A stretch of DNA of 64,000 nt from Adiantum capillus-veneris (taxonomy: Eukaryota; Streptophyta; Polypodiopsida; Polypodiales; Pteridaceae): positions 23,178,451 through 23,242,450 of the forward strand of contig CM043948.1 in assembly GCA_014529385.2 (NCBI GenBank), given 5' to 3'. Position 1 is the first letter of the stretch. Each line of letters begins with the position of its first letter. Positions 1 through 11,260 of this stretch are shown here, one piece after another. The translations under genes were made by a program, and so were the position numbers. The notes beneath the pieces are model-generated. The model was not told where the DNA came from, did not search any database, and saw only the letters and a program-made list of their open reading frames with translations.

Positions 1-2450
1 GAGTCCTTGGATGGACTTGGCATCTAGCTTTGTCTTCAAGTCATTACGAACATGGACAAAAGCCTCACAGCCAAACACTCTCAAATGATCATAAGAGGCA
101 GGTTTGCCATACCAAACTCCTCTGGAATGTCATTTTTCAGCGTACTGTTAGGAGAGTGATTACATACATGAACCGCAGTTTTCAAAGCCTCTCCCCAAAA
201 CCCATGAAGGAGATTAGCCGTGGACAACATGCAATGCACTCTCTCACATAAAGTACGGTTATACCTCTCAGCCACACCATTAGAAGATGGATTATAAGGG
301 GCTGTCAACTCCCTTTTAATCCCATATTCTTCGCAATAACGTTGAAATTCAGCAACCGTGTACTCCCCCCCATTGTCAGATCTCAGACATTTAAGCTTAC
401 TACCCTTTTGCGTGGTCACAAAAGCATGAAACCTTTTAAATGCATTAAATGTCTCACTCTTATTCTTTAACAAATATGCCCAGCCTTTCCTAGTGCAATC
501 ATCAATGAATGTAACAAAGTATGATGCACCACCAAAAGACTTAACAGGCATTGAACATACATCGGAGTGAATTAAATCAAGAGCTTTAGCTTTGCACGAG
601 ACACCAGAATAATAAGAAGACTTCTTTTGTTTACCATACAAACAGTCATTACAAAAATCTAACTTGGTGCCCTTTACATCAACCCTCTTCAAAGAGGAGA
701 GCACATCAAGTCCCTTCTGGCTCATATAGCCAAGTCTTTTGTACCACAACTCCAAATGAGAAGCAACTTCCGCCACTGCAAGAAACTTGCCAGGCAAAGC
801 TTTGCCATGTAAATAGTACAATGTACCACTCTTACATCCCTTGAACATACATCGGAGTGAATTAAATCAAGAGCTTTAGCTTTGCGCGAGACACCAGAAT
901 AATAAGAAGACTTCTTTTGTTTACCATACAAACAGTCATTACAAAAATCTAAGTTGGTGCCCTTTACATCAACCCTCTTCAAAGAGGAGAGCACATCAAG
1001 TCCCTTCTGGCTCATATGGCCAAGTCTTTTGTACCACAACTCCAAATGAGAAGCAACTTCGGCCACTGCAAGAAACTTGCCAGGCAAAGCTTTGCCATGT
1101 AAATAGTACAATGTACCACTCTTGCATCCCTTGACAATGAGCATTGATCCCTTAAGCAACTTCCATAAACGCCCATCAAAAATGGTTGTATAACCCTGTG
1201 CATCCATATGACCTACAGACAATAGACTCTTCTTTATGCCTGGTACATACCTTACATCTTTAAGCATAAACTCTTGGCCATTGTTTAATGCCAAGCGCAC
1301 AGTGCCCATTCCTTCAATGTCAGAAGCATGGTTATCCCCAAGGTAAACCTTGCCATACTTGTCTGCATGATAAGAAGCAAAACACTCCACAGATGGAGTC
1401 ACATGAAATGAGGCACCCGAGTCTACTATCCAAGACTGTATAAGGCCATCATTTGCACTTAGCAATGCATCAATGACATATCTACGTGAGATAAGCATGT
1501 CTTCTGCATTTGCTACAACAAAATCTGAGGGACATGAAGCTGCAACCAAGATCTCCTCACTGTCGGATAACTCTGTGATAACCACACTAGAGGATACATT
1601 GACAGTCTCCGAATCCTTGGAGGAGGTACCTGCTGATTTTTCCCCTTTCTTATCCTCTGTCTTCTTCTTCTCCTGTGATTCCTTCTTTCTTTCCTGCTCT
1701 TTCTTGAAATACCTGCAATCTGGCTTCTTATGGCCTTTTCTGCCAACAAGTCACATCCTTATCCCTAGACTTGCTTTTGCTCCTGTTTTGAGTCTTGGTA
1801 CCTGTATTTTGCTTCTGACTTCTGCCTCTCGCATTGTAAGTAGTGCTGTCACCTTCTCCACCACTAGACTTGCATCGAATTTCCTCATTTGAGATGAAGC
1901 CTCGCACTCCATCATATGTGAGGTTGAGGCTATTACTCAAAGAAACCACAAGCGTTTCCCAAGAGTCTGGCAAAGTCATCAACAAAAATATGGCTTTCAA
2001 CTTGTCATCAAAAGGTTGAAGCCCAGTATCCTGTAGGTGAGTCATAACACTGGTGAAAGCACTTAAGTGCTCAGAAGCCGACTTGGCTTCGTCAAGCATC
2101 ATGTTCACCAGTTTGCGCATCAAATGCACCTGATTCACAGGGGTGGCATTTTCATAAATGGCCTTCAACTTATGCCAAATTGCATGTGCAGTGTCCAAGC
2201 CCTTTATGTCCACCAGAATGTCGTCGGTCACAGCCATTTTGATATAGATCTTTGCCCTCTTGTTGAGCTTGGCCCAATCCTCATCCGGCATATCCTCAAG
2301 CTTTACAACCAAAAGGACGTCCTCACAATCCTTGAGGAACAAAATCCCCTGCATCCTGTCGTGCCATAGGTCGAAACCTGTACCGTCAAATCGCTTGATT
2401 TCCATCAAGCTCTTGGTATCAGACGACGAGGAAGTAGAGGCCATTTGCAT
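1..2450 (-). pseudogene. copia gag-protease-integrase polyprotein, frameshifted
   Basis: Polyprotein that would package, process and integrate the element. Gag starts at the Met near 2441 (MASTSSSSDTK) and is open for about 235 codons. A zinc-knuckle remnant follows (CW..KGHKKPDC, one Cys lost with a frameshift near 1730-1745). The aspartic protease site VDSGASFHVT is near 1400. A GAG-pre-integrase segment has paired His and CNDCLYGK. The integrase core retains all three acidic residues in the left part: IHSDVC, LRSDNGGEY and GVAERYN. The duplication at 551-1130 breaks the frame, and a missing base near 100-125 shifts it again before the FGCEAF segment. Clearly copia by domain order; dead copy. 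Confidence 0.88.
551..1130. repeat. 290-bp tandem duplication inside the integrase
   Basis: The segment beginning ttgaacatacatcggagtg occurs at 551 and again at 841. Each copy is 290 bp with only a few mismatches. The sequence after the second copy (1131) also begins with ttga, so a short microhomology sits at the junction. 290 is not a multiple of 3, so the duplication shifts the reading frame of the minus-strand integrase. Confidence 0.95.
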
Positions 2451-2946
2451 GGAAAAAAATGCAACAGAAAGTGTCTACACAAAATCTGAAAATTTTCAGT
2501 GATCACAATGTACCGCACGTTGCATACAATCTGCTGAAAATTTCAACAATTAATAAGTATCCCCAATGCGTACTTACATAAACCCACAAAAGACGTACAT
2601 AAACCTCAATTTGTGTACATAAAAACAATCCAATTCTGAATTTTCTGCAAATTTACTGTTTTGATGCATCAATTTGCATCAAATGGACCTATTTTGAGTG
2701 AAAAAAGCAAGAACATTCACGGGAATCGATTTAGAACACCTGTGTTTTGCTGTTATGACCTATAATTTTCTGATTTTTAACTGTTTTGACCTAATTTCAA
2801 CCTGTTTTAGGCTGTTTTGAAAACCCTAACCACCTTAAGTAACACCGAAAGCAATGGGCTTCGCGATGAAAGCGAAAATTTGACGCGAGAGATGCCTTTT
2901 GCCTGTTGTCCAACCACCTGCACAAAGCTTCTGAAACCCTAATCTG

Positions 2947-2958
2947 GCTCTGATACCA
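2947..2958 (-). other. tRNA-Met primer binding site of copy D
   Basis: The reverse complement reads TGGTATCAGAGC, the standard plant retrotransposon primer site complementary to the 3' end of initiator tRNA-Met. It lies two bases inside the LTR end (..ttcaaca), which fixes element orientation as minus. Confidence 0.9.
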
Positions 2959-2960
2959 GT

Positions 2961-3110
2961 TGTTGAACGTGCGACGGTGTGTGCAAGTAAAAGAGCACAG
3001 GAAGAAGTGCAGTGTGTATGCAAAGAGGGGTGGCGAAAGCCAACAGGAGAGAAAGCGCTAGCAGAACGATAAGGAAAAGAAAGAAGGCTCACGTTTTTTG
3101 AAAACACTTA
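2961..3110 (-). repeat. LTR of copy D (inner end; outer limit not defined)
   Basis: The LTR ends (on the minus strand) in ..ttcaaca immediately before the primer site. The outer end cannot be set because the partner LTR lies outside the window. The stretch to about 3110 is certainly upstream of gag in element terms; similar-composition DNA continues further and may still be LTR. Confidence 0.55.
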
Positions 3111-3119
3111 ATAAGTGAG

Positions 3120-6100
3120 TTTTGGGTTTTTTCACTTTTATTATAAGTAACCTTTAAAAAATGTATCCAAGTTCAATATGAACCTGAACAAAGTATAAAA
3201 ATGTACAAAAAAAAGTTATTTAAACCTTTAACCAAATACTTTCGAAATAATCTCACAAAAGTGTTTTCTTTAATTTTCATAATTCCTCTACTCTTAAAGT
3301 TCATAGGCCATTTCCATTAAATACAATATTACAAGGTTCTCGCTTACAAAGTTTGTTGCTATCTAGGATTTCATTCTTCTTCTTTGAGGGTGGTTCACTC
3401 ATTGTACTAAGGTAGTTGCAATGATCAAAGTGTGTGCTAGTTTAAGAGAAGCCGACTAAGCACACATGTCAATCTACGGTCTGGTTTGATTTAGAAATGA
3501 GCACGATATTCATGAGTCTTGCATTGTAAAGGAAAGAAGCGATCCCTCTTTTTTAGGTGGGGGAAACGAGAGATACTAGTGCTCAAAAAAAAAACTATAC
3601 AAATCTACATATGAGAAAATAGAAGATAAATTCTGATGAAATTTGAAGGTATTTTCATTGAATTACACTAAATATCTTTAAATTTTGTAAAGTTTCACAC
3701 CTTCACTTCAAGTTTCAAAATGTGTAGGTGGGATTACATACATGTGTAGGTGAGGGACATATTTCTCAAAAGCATTGTATCACCGCTTTCTGAGGAAGAT
3801 CTTTGCGCCCTCCAAGGGAGTGGGAGCAACGTGAAAGAAGCATCTCCCTCCCTCTCTTTCTCTCTCTCTCTCTCGCGCACGCACGTGCACACACTAAACA
3901 GACCCCACGATTGAGGCAAATCGCATAGCGTTACAATAATAAACATGCATTATGGTCCTCGGAATTCCGCTGCTTTTTCGAAGCTTCAACATGGGAGTGT
4001 ACCTCGTTAGATTCCCCGTCCTCTCGCTCTCATCATCACCAGCGTGCATGAAATCTCATGATGCCCTTTACACCCCATCTTCCTCCATGAGAAATGTTGA
4101 AATCTTTAGGACAACAAACAAGCGCCAAAAAAAAAAAGGAAGGGGGGCTTAAAATGCGTGAATGTGTGAGAAAAAAACAGATGATATCGACGGCATTCGA
4201 AACAAAACCCAAAAAAAAAAAACGTGCAGTGGGAAATTGTTTTTTAGTTTTGAAATCTCAATAATCAACAAGGTATCCAACCTTCACCAACTTCATCTCT
4301 GAAGCTTTAGTGTAATACCCCCAAAAGGAGTCCACCTAACTTGGTGTGATGTGATCTCTATGCATGCCCGGATGGAATCAAGCGGCAAAGTGCTCATTGA
4401 AAAGCTCTTGTCCACCAAAATCTACAACAAAAAACGCAACTTTGGTTGTGGAGTGTAGCAAGAAACGCCAGCAAGCAACTTTTTTTTGTGTATCAAAAAA
4501 AGGGCTGGGAAGCAAACCACATGCGGACATAAAGGGGCCAATACGCAATGGCGCTTCGAACACATAATCGGACGGTTTGGATACAAAATTCATTGATCTA
4601 AAACACCCAACCACTTGAGCTTTCATGTCCTCCAGTTGGCACACTTGTGTACTCATGCAAAGGCCAATCGAGTGCCCACTTCCATGGGCAGCTTGTTATT
4701 GAGGATTTTACCTTAGAAAAAGCCAACCAAAACACCTAACTCTTGCCATTCGCGTGTCTACGGAGGGATCAACTATTAGACACCTCAGTTGGCGAAAAAT
4801 CTGCAAGACCCATAATGAGCAAGGCTAATGGTTGCAAGACACCTTGCCATACGCAATTACTCGTTGTGCACCTTTACTTGCTGCTGACAGCATGTGCGAT
4901 TGTACCTGCTCATAACTGTGCAACTTTGTGGCCCCCCTCCCTTGAACGCTTGACGACAGGGAGTGGTCCTCAAATCACCAATTCCCATAATCGACCATTC
5001 CCTACCCCATCGAGGTCCTTCGTCTTGGCCCTTCGTCTAGTGACGATTCCTCAACGGAATGCACCCATGCAATCCGCTAGATGCACGCAGCAACCCTAAT
5101 TTTTTTCATCTTGTCCAATGAATTCGTGGCATGCTGCACATCAGCTCAAGAATTTTTAGGGGGTGATACAATCACTGCGTGACAGATCAGCAGCAGGAAT
5201 CTGCGCACAATCTCAACAAGGCCTACATCAAAACTGTCACTACCATCTGCGCTCGGCTCAACAGCGCTGTCAATACCATCAGGTGCAATAGCAGCTCGAT
5301 GACTGGCTCCCCTCGTCAAGGCCACTTCACTGCCGGGAATGGGCCTCAAGTGCCCATTCCCCAAAAATAATTGTGACCATGTGGAGACCGGCAGAAGTTG
5401 AGAGCCGCGTGGGACAATTTTGACGACAATCGAATGAACTTCGCCTTTGGCAAGTCCCGAGCCCAAAAATGATTCAAGAAGTTATATTACGAATCCCATG
5501 AGGAGTTCGGAGAGCAGGGATGTTTGAGCATTTGATAAGGAATGTGAATTTTCACGAGGATTTTCTCCTGTTCTTTTGCTCGTCACCATTTCTCCGCAGT
5601 AGGACACTACATTCATGCTTTTCATGCTTTAACTGGAAGGAAACTGACCTAATCGCTCATACTGTACGCATAAGGCTTTTTTCTTTCTCATGCTTCTGAC
5701 AGCATTATTGAATCTGTTGGAAACGTGTTTCAAAAACATGTCGCACTGCAAAGACCTACGCTTCTGCAATTTCTACAAGACACAAAATCCTTCGGACTAA
5801 TGTCCTAGGAAAACATGTTATCATACGAAGTTCAAACCCCCGTTCCCGCATTGTAGACGAGATCTACAATCTTCATGCCAAAAGATTATGGAGCAACCTT
5901 CCATGCAAAACCATGTGGTGTAAAGACTAGAATCTTTCCGCACAATCCACCACGCTGCTTACAATATACTTTTTGGTAAATGTTGTAGGGACATCAGCTG
6001 GGGGCAATGGTAAAAATCCCTCGCTAGGAGGGAGATCACGGTGGAGCAGGCGTGAGACAATCGGGCAAGGGAAGCCATGAGCGTGACAAAAAAATGAGTG

Positions 6101-6900
6101 GTCGTCGTCAAGCAAGGAGAAGGAGAAGGAGAAGGCGCAGGTAGGAGCAATAAGGGCTGCGGAGGAGTGCAAGCAAAGTTTATACTTTTCATTCAAAAAT
6201 TGCAAGGAGTTTCTGCACAACGTGATTGCTCGCGGTGCTGGTCTAGGGCGTCGACTCAAGTCCGTCAGACGGAATGGGAAGAGTTCATAGCTCCAAACCT
6301 TCATTGTTTAATGAGTTCAAGGTAGACCTCAAGCTAGTAGGTACGAAGATGGAATAAACAAAAAGAGCTGCCAGTAGTAGCGTTAAAAAACCCTTTCTTC
6401 TATCTCAGTATTACATATATTCATCTCTGCTAAACCTTGGAAATGCCCAATAACCGTTAGTAATGCTCCATACATCTCGGTAATACCCCATAAAGCCTAA
6501 ACTCTGAACCATTCCAAATCTTTGACCTTTCCCTCTGATTAATCTTAATGAGGACACAGCAACTAGTGAATCTTTGTTGAGGCACTTGTGACAACAAATC
6601 TTAGGGTTTGCTTTAAAATAAACCATTACGTACAAAACATAGCGAGAGGGGAAGGGTTGCATAGAGCCGAAGAAACCTTTCACAAACCCATAATCCAGCT
6701 GGATTTGCTGAGATTATCCCATACCTACTCAATGTTTCTACTTCTACTTATACATGTAGATAAGTATATGGCTTATTCGGTACAGGTAGACGGCTCCCTA
6801 TTTCATCGGAGCACTACCAAGTCAAACTGTTATTAGTAAGTAGCATTCGGTGTTATGTCTCGTCAATACAGATGCTTGATGGTGGTCAGCAAGCTACTAG
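3120..6900. other. no recognisable gene
   Basis: About 3.8 kb of unique-looking sequence with moderate AT content, short A and T runs and a small TC tract near 3859-3880. Open frames are short, overlap on both strands and show no recognisable motif. The longest (minus 4378-4656 and minus 5146-5466) resemble nothing I know. Part of it may be the rest of the copy D LTR. No transposon ends or RNA genes were seen. Confidence 0.5.
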
Positions 6901-6936
6901 AACACTATATACATCTGTTGTCCAAGTTTTGTCAAG

Positions 6937-9212
6937 TTAGTAGGTCCATTCTGTGGGCAGACTAACCTCTGGTGTCACTTCCTGCATGGGTGGATAGGAA
7001 GCATACTGCAGTGAAGGCCTGCCCACATCTTCCTTTCTCTTGTTGGGGAGCACCGATTTTGCACAACGAGTTGAATCCGAAAAGTGCAGGTCTGCAAAAA
7101 ACAAGATCTCTCTCGTGAGACAAATTTGACTTGAGATATTGCCTCAGATCATTCAATAATGTAGGACATCTTAAGCTCCAACTGTCAGGTTTGAAACACA
7201 GTGCAATAGCTTGTATACAAGACGCATGACAAAGTTTGTAATTCTGTCCATCTGTCCTGGATGAAGGAGCAATGGACGGAACAAGCTACTCAGCTTCTAA
7301 TTATCCTCTGGAAGCCCTAGCGCTACTCCCCACTAAATTATCCAGCAGCGAATCTGCACTGCCAACAAACTGCACTACGCCAGTGCCTTGACATCTAATC
7401 TAAACGGACTACTCATGTAACATATGCCTACCTGCATTAGGTAACAGCTCACATAGACAGAAAACCAACTACATGCAGTAGATAAAAACTCGCATAAACT
7501 GCAATTATTCCTCATTAAACAATGTAGCTTCACATACACAAGATGGGTGTCACTAATTTGAAAAAATGCCCTAATGAACACAGATAAAACAGATTATCAT
7601 TCACACAAGGATCCAATCTAAAGTTCAGATAATTTGATAATTAAAATGATAAGTAAATTCAATTAAAGAGAATGGATTGAACCAAGTTGGGATTCATTGT
7701 GCACATGGAAATAGCCTAAACTACTCTAATCAAAGCTTAATTAACCAAGGCTATTCGAGAACATAATTGCACTTGTTCCATGATAACATAATTCAATGAG
7801 AGAATTCCACTACCCAATTGCCATTGGTCTTGATAGATTAGCAATGCGCCAACCCTCTTTAAGCTCTAATACCACTAGAAAATACCATGTAGTTACAACC
7901 ACCACGTGCAATGCAGAAAATTCAGGGATAACATTGAGATACAGCATAATACTAACCAGGCTTTCGCTTGCTTTCCAGAATGCGTAACTGGCGGGCACCT
8001 GTTCTGCAACGAGGTAGGAAGACACCAGTGCCTCCTGATTCACGTAGAGTGGGTGCTCCGAAAGATGTGACTGCTCTTGCTGGGTACTGCCCAGAGGGGT
8101 GAACCCCCGGAGGCCCTGGCTGTTGCTCTCTGCTGTGACAGTGCATCATGTTTGAGCGTACCCATTCACTCCCTCCCACAGTTGGGCCCTGAAGTGGCTG
8201 TGGAGACTGATAGTAGAGCGTTGTAAGAATGGGTTTTAGTGGACACATGACGAGAAACACAAAACATGATGGCTCTTATCAGACACAAAAACCACATCTT
8301 GCACTGTCTCCCTTAAATGGAATGACAGCTTCAGTCACCCAAACATAGCCCATACATTGCACAGATCTGCTTGAGAAAAACACTAAAAACGCAAATAAAG
8401 CAACATAAATGGGACTCCTACCGAGCTGTACGACGTATCCAGAGTATGCTGTTGCGGCTCCTCGAAAATCAAACTTGGAGCCATGTTAGAGAGGCCAACC
8501 ATTGATGCAAAAACAGGTTGATGAGTCTGTCTAGCATCCATGAGAGCCTTTTGATACAGGGAGAGTTGGTGCTGCGCTACAGCCAACTCTTCCATCTTCA
8601 ACCTCACAAGCTCCATGTACAGAAGCTCCATTGCTTCACTCTCTTCCCTCTTACATGCCGGTAAGGGACGTGCTCCAGCGTTGTCTGTGATTCTCTTGTC
8701 CCAAATGCTTGGAGCAGCCTTCATTGCAAGAGAAAAAGAATCACATTTTTCTTGCTAAAAACATGGGAATTAAACGCGCGGCAAGAATCAACTGAAGAAT
8801 GAAAACGACCAAGGGCCAGCCACACGGAAAAGGGGCAAGAAACCAAAATTTCAAAGAAAACATAAGAATTGCAAGCATCGGCCCCCTGTGCAGACAACGG
8901 TCAAGAAGAAAACTGCGGGCATGGCGAGGAGCTCTCAAAACAAGAAAAATTTCCCAAAAGCCTCGACAACAGGTCAGGTTACGCCAGAAACGAAACGCAG
9001 GAAATAAGTACCTGAGCCTCAAATTGCAACTCCCAGACGCTCTTAGCCTTGCTTCGTCCGTCATCGTCTTCTTCCTCATCAAGCATAGAGTGAGCTATCC
9101 GCTGTACCAGTCCCGCCATATGATCCTCTTCTTCACCATCTCTCTCCCCCTTCGCTATTCGCGCAAACAATGGCTCGGTAGATCTCTCAAGTCCCCATCT
9201 AGTCGTTCCCAT
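6937..9212 (-). CDS. host gene, four exons, 300-aa protein of unknown function with a GTGVFLPR motif
   Basis: Spliced minus-strand model: exon 1 9212-9012, exon 2 8718-8422, exon 3 8206-7957, exon 4 7091-6937, stop TAA at 6939-6937. All three introns (293, 215 and 865 bp) have GT..AG ends, and the last acceptor is ttttttgcag. Phases fit exactly: 201+297+250+155 = 903 bases, 300 codons plus stop. The start MGTTRWGLE is the first Met after an in-frame TAA. Exon 1 is acidic (DEEEDDDG). Exon 2 has a helical, coiled-coil-like stretch (ELLYMELVRLKMEELAVAQ). Exon 3 has RESGGTGVFLPRC. The tail is basic, then ends PTEWTY. From memory, GTGVFLPR recurs in a plant family of uncharacterised proteins; unverified, and I assign no function. 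A further 5' UTR intron is possible (acceptor ttttgcgcag near 9280). Confidence 0.72.
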
Positions 9213-9517
9213 ATTCCGACTTGCAACTTCCAAAAACAAATTACTCAGAGGCAGGTACCTTTACTCCCAAAGCCTGCGCAAAAGCAAAGAAGAGAAGCTC
9301 CCCATCAAAATGCAGTAGGACTGCACTCCAACATAGCTTGAAGCTGTCTTTCAGTGAGCGCTATGGCCACACTTCGTTGCAAGAGGCACGCTTGAGCTAC
9401 ATAAGCACACGCAGCTACTCTGCGAGGCAACTCTTGTACCGAGAGAGTCCACGTTCTAATGAAGAGGGAGTGTGAAGAGCAGGGGGACTTGACAGAACAG
9501 GAGACGGACGGTGATGG

Positions 9518-9645
9518 AAACCCTAATCTTGATTTCACAAAAACCCTGAATTGCGCTAACCTGCCCTTAAATCCTGCATCGAAATGGAAGCCTTTCCCTC
9601 CTTTTCGCACGAACTCAAAAACGTGAGCTCATTGGATCTGGGCCC
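9518..9645 (-). promoter_or_regulatory. probable promoter/5' UTR of the host gene: telo-box and site II motif
   Basis: Upstream of the gene start lie a telo-box AAACCCTAA (9518-9526, as read on the plus strand) and a palindromic TGGGCCC (9639-9645). In plants both motifs are common in promoters of housekeeping and growth-related genes. Sites are seen directly; regulatory use is inference. No convincing TATA box was found at a fixed distance, which also fits this promoter class. Confidence 0.4.
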
Positions 9646-9937
9646 TACAATCGTCCCGTGATCGACGGTCATGCTTCTTCACACGCCCACCAATCGTGTC
9701 TTGAACACGTAGACTATACCTCTTTGAACCAATATGATTTTGACACGTATGCTTTCGTCTCCGTAGGGCGGGAAATCAAGTGTCCGTTTGTAGTCCAGCC
9801 GCCGTTCCCACATAAAGGTTTCGTTGGACCCACGCAATGGATAAAATAATAAGGGTAAGAGGGCTCCCCCATAAGCCCATTAACGAGACTTATGGAGGGC
9901 CCTTGAGCTACAACTTGCTAGCGAAGAAAACCTGTTA

Positions 9938-10185
9938 GGCTATGGTCACGCGAGGCCCATGCAGAGCATTAAATGAATAACTAACCCTCTTGCATGGTCA
10001 CGCTAGGCTTAGTTATTCATTCATCCTGCCAACTAAGCTTTAAACTTCACAAGTATGCCGAAATATGCATGGTTACAAAGGGTGGGCATAGTTATTCATT
10101 TAGTGCTCCTTTTTGTGTGCGACCAAGAATGAGGCTTAGTTATTTGTTCAAATAATTGATAAATAAGCCTCGTGTGACCATAGCC
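9938..10185. mobile_element. Tourist-like MITE (PIF/Harbinger type), 248 bp
   Basis: Non-autonomous DNA transposon. The left end reads GGCTATGGTCACGCGAGGC. The reverse complement of the right end reads GGCTATGGTCACACGAGGC, so the termini are 19-bp inverted repeats with one mismatch. Both ends are flanked by TTA (9935-9937 and 10186-10188), the 3-bp target duplication expected of PIF/Harbinger. It encodes no protein. The interior near 9990 and 10130 repeats variants of gtcacgctaggcttagttatt. It sits about 0.7 kb upstream of the host gene start. Confidence 0.8.
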
Positions 10186-10199
10186 TTAATTGGTGGACT

Positions 10200-10406
10200 T
10201 TAGAACTAAACCAAACACACCCCAAGAAGTCGTGGGTTCGAAGCGGGTCTGGCCATTGAACGGGTGAGAGTGGATAGCCAATCCACCAAAAAATGCTTAG
10301 TAGGCGGAAGGATAATTAAAGACCTCAAAGGGACTGCCCTTTCATCGAAACGCACTTACACTCTTTGGTCTAGGGCGTTAGAACTAAACCAAACACACCC
10401 CAAGAA
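10200..10406. repeat. 29-bp perfect direct repeats flanking a 149-bp segment
   Basis: The 29-bp sequence beginning ttagaactaaaccaaacac occurs at 10200-10228 and 10378-10406 with no mismatch. The intervening 149 bp (10229-10377) contains gggttcgaagcggg, similar to a tRNA B-box. Either a short insertion with an unusually long target duplication (SINE-like) or a 178-bp tandem duplication whose second unit is truncated. Confidence 0.75.
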
Positions 10407-10657
10407 AACCTATTAATTGGCACTTGGCGACTGTGAAGGGTTTTGCACATCAATTGGCATCGTTGAGTTGACGGCAACAATTTTGTTAGCATGCTACATT
10501 GTGTGAATTTTGCATGTTTGTTTGCTTGAGAGTGACGGGAGTAGAGAGAGGAGTTCGTAACTCTGCCAAAATCATTAGAGTTACACCCCATCGACAGCGT
10601 TTGCTTTGCTCATGTAGAAATGGTTAACCCCTGCTTGTGCGAACGCGCTCTCTTTTG

Positions 10658-10675
10658 CCCCCCCCCCCCCCCCCC
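10658..10675. repeat. poly-C run
   Basis: About 18 consecutive C, followed by g and more C. Similar runs occur at 15624 and 21427. Length in such runs is unreliable. Confidence 0.9.
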
Positions 10676-11028
10676 GCCCCCGCGCAATTTGTGAAGCACT
10701 GTTTATATGGCTTGTAGGTGGTTTTTAGGCCGTTGCCTTCACGGAGCTAAATGGCCCTTAAAAAGGGGTGTATGGGGGAGCCCTACAAGGTACTAAGATT
10801 AAAGAGTGCCAAATTAAGGACACGTACATCTTCCTCACATAACCATTTAAAAATATGGAACTTGCACATATTAAAGCTTGAAACGAGGTCTTTTCACATG
10901 TAAAAGTGTACATGTTTCTTATCAAGTAGAGATATGCCACGATGGCAATTTAAGTCTCTCCCTGCAAACGACGTGTATAAGAGAGAGGTACATACCCCAC
11001 TCGAAATGAAAATTTTAAGTAAATATTA

Positions 11029-11260
11029 TGCTACCATAATTTGGTAGTGATATGTGTGAATACACTTAGGACCATCTGGACACTTTTTCCCGTCTTTAGG
11101 AGGTATTTTTCCCCTAGTTTGTAATACACCCATCACTCTAAGGCATACTTTATTTTTGTATTGGTACACTTAGTAATGCTACTTCATGTGTTGTGTGCTG
11201 TTGAGCTTCTCCTTCACCTTCTTGATCCTTGTGTACATTCCTATAGTCGTATTTCCAACA
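11029..11260 (+). repeat. 5' LTR of copia family A, copy A1
   Basis: 232-bp LTR beginning tgctaccat and ending ..ttccaaca. It is clearly related along its length to the 227-bp LTRs of copy A2 (shared ctttaggaggt and acccatcactcta). It is followed by attagtatgaaaacgagc, a mutated primer site. The divergence marks an old insertion. Confidence 0.82.

Larger units (their letters stand above)
1..2961 (-). mobile_element. Ty1/copia retrotransposon, cut by the left edge (copy D)
   Basis: Minus-strand LTR retrotransposon read from right to left as LTR, primer site, gag, protease and integrase; reverse transcriptase and RNase H lie beyond the window. Gag before protease before integrase before the expected RT is the Ty1/copia order. 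Its coding sequence differs clearly from the four family-A copies elsewhere in the window (different gag, protease flank DSGASFHVT instead of DSGATKHITS), so it is a separate family. It carries a 290-bp tandem duplication and at least two single-base indels, so it is not autonomous. Confidence 0.9.

Noticed and set aside
1473-1892. 139-codon plus-strand frame
   Set aside because: It is antisense to a well-defined copia gag-protease on the minus strand.
2961-3992. Full extent of the copy D LTR ending at ttcaaca near 3992
   Set aside because: The ending matches the inner end motif, but without the partner LTR the match could be chance, so the outer limit was left open.
4378-5466. Possible small genes on the minus strand (4378-4656, 5146-5466)
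   Set aside because: No motif, no splice support, overlapping frames on the other strand of similar length.
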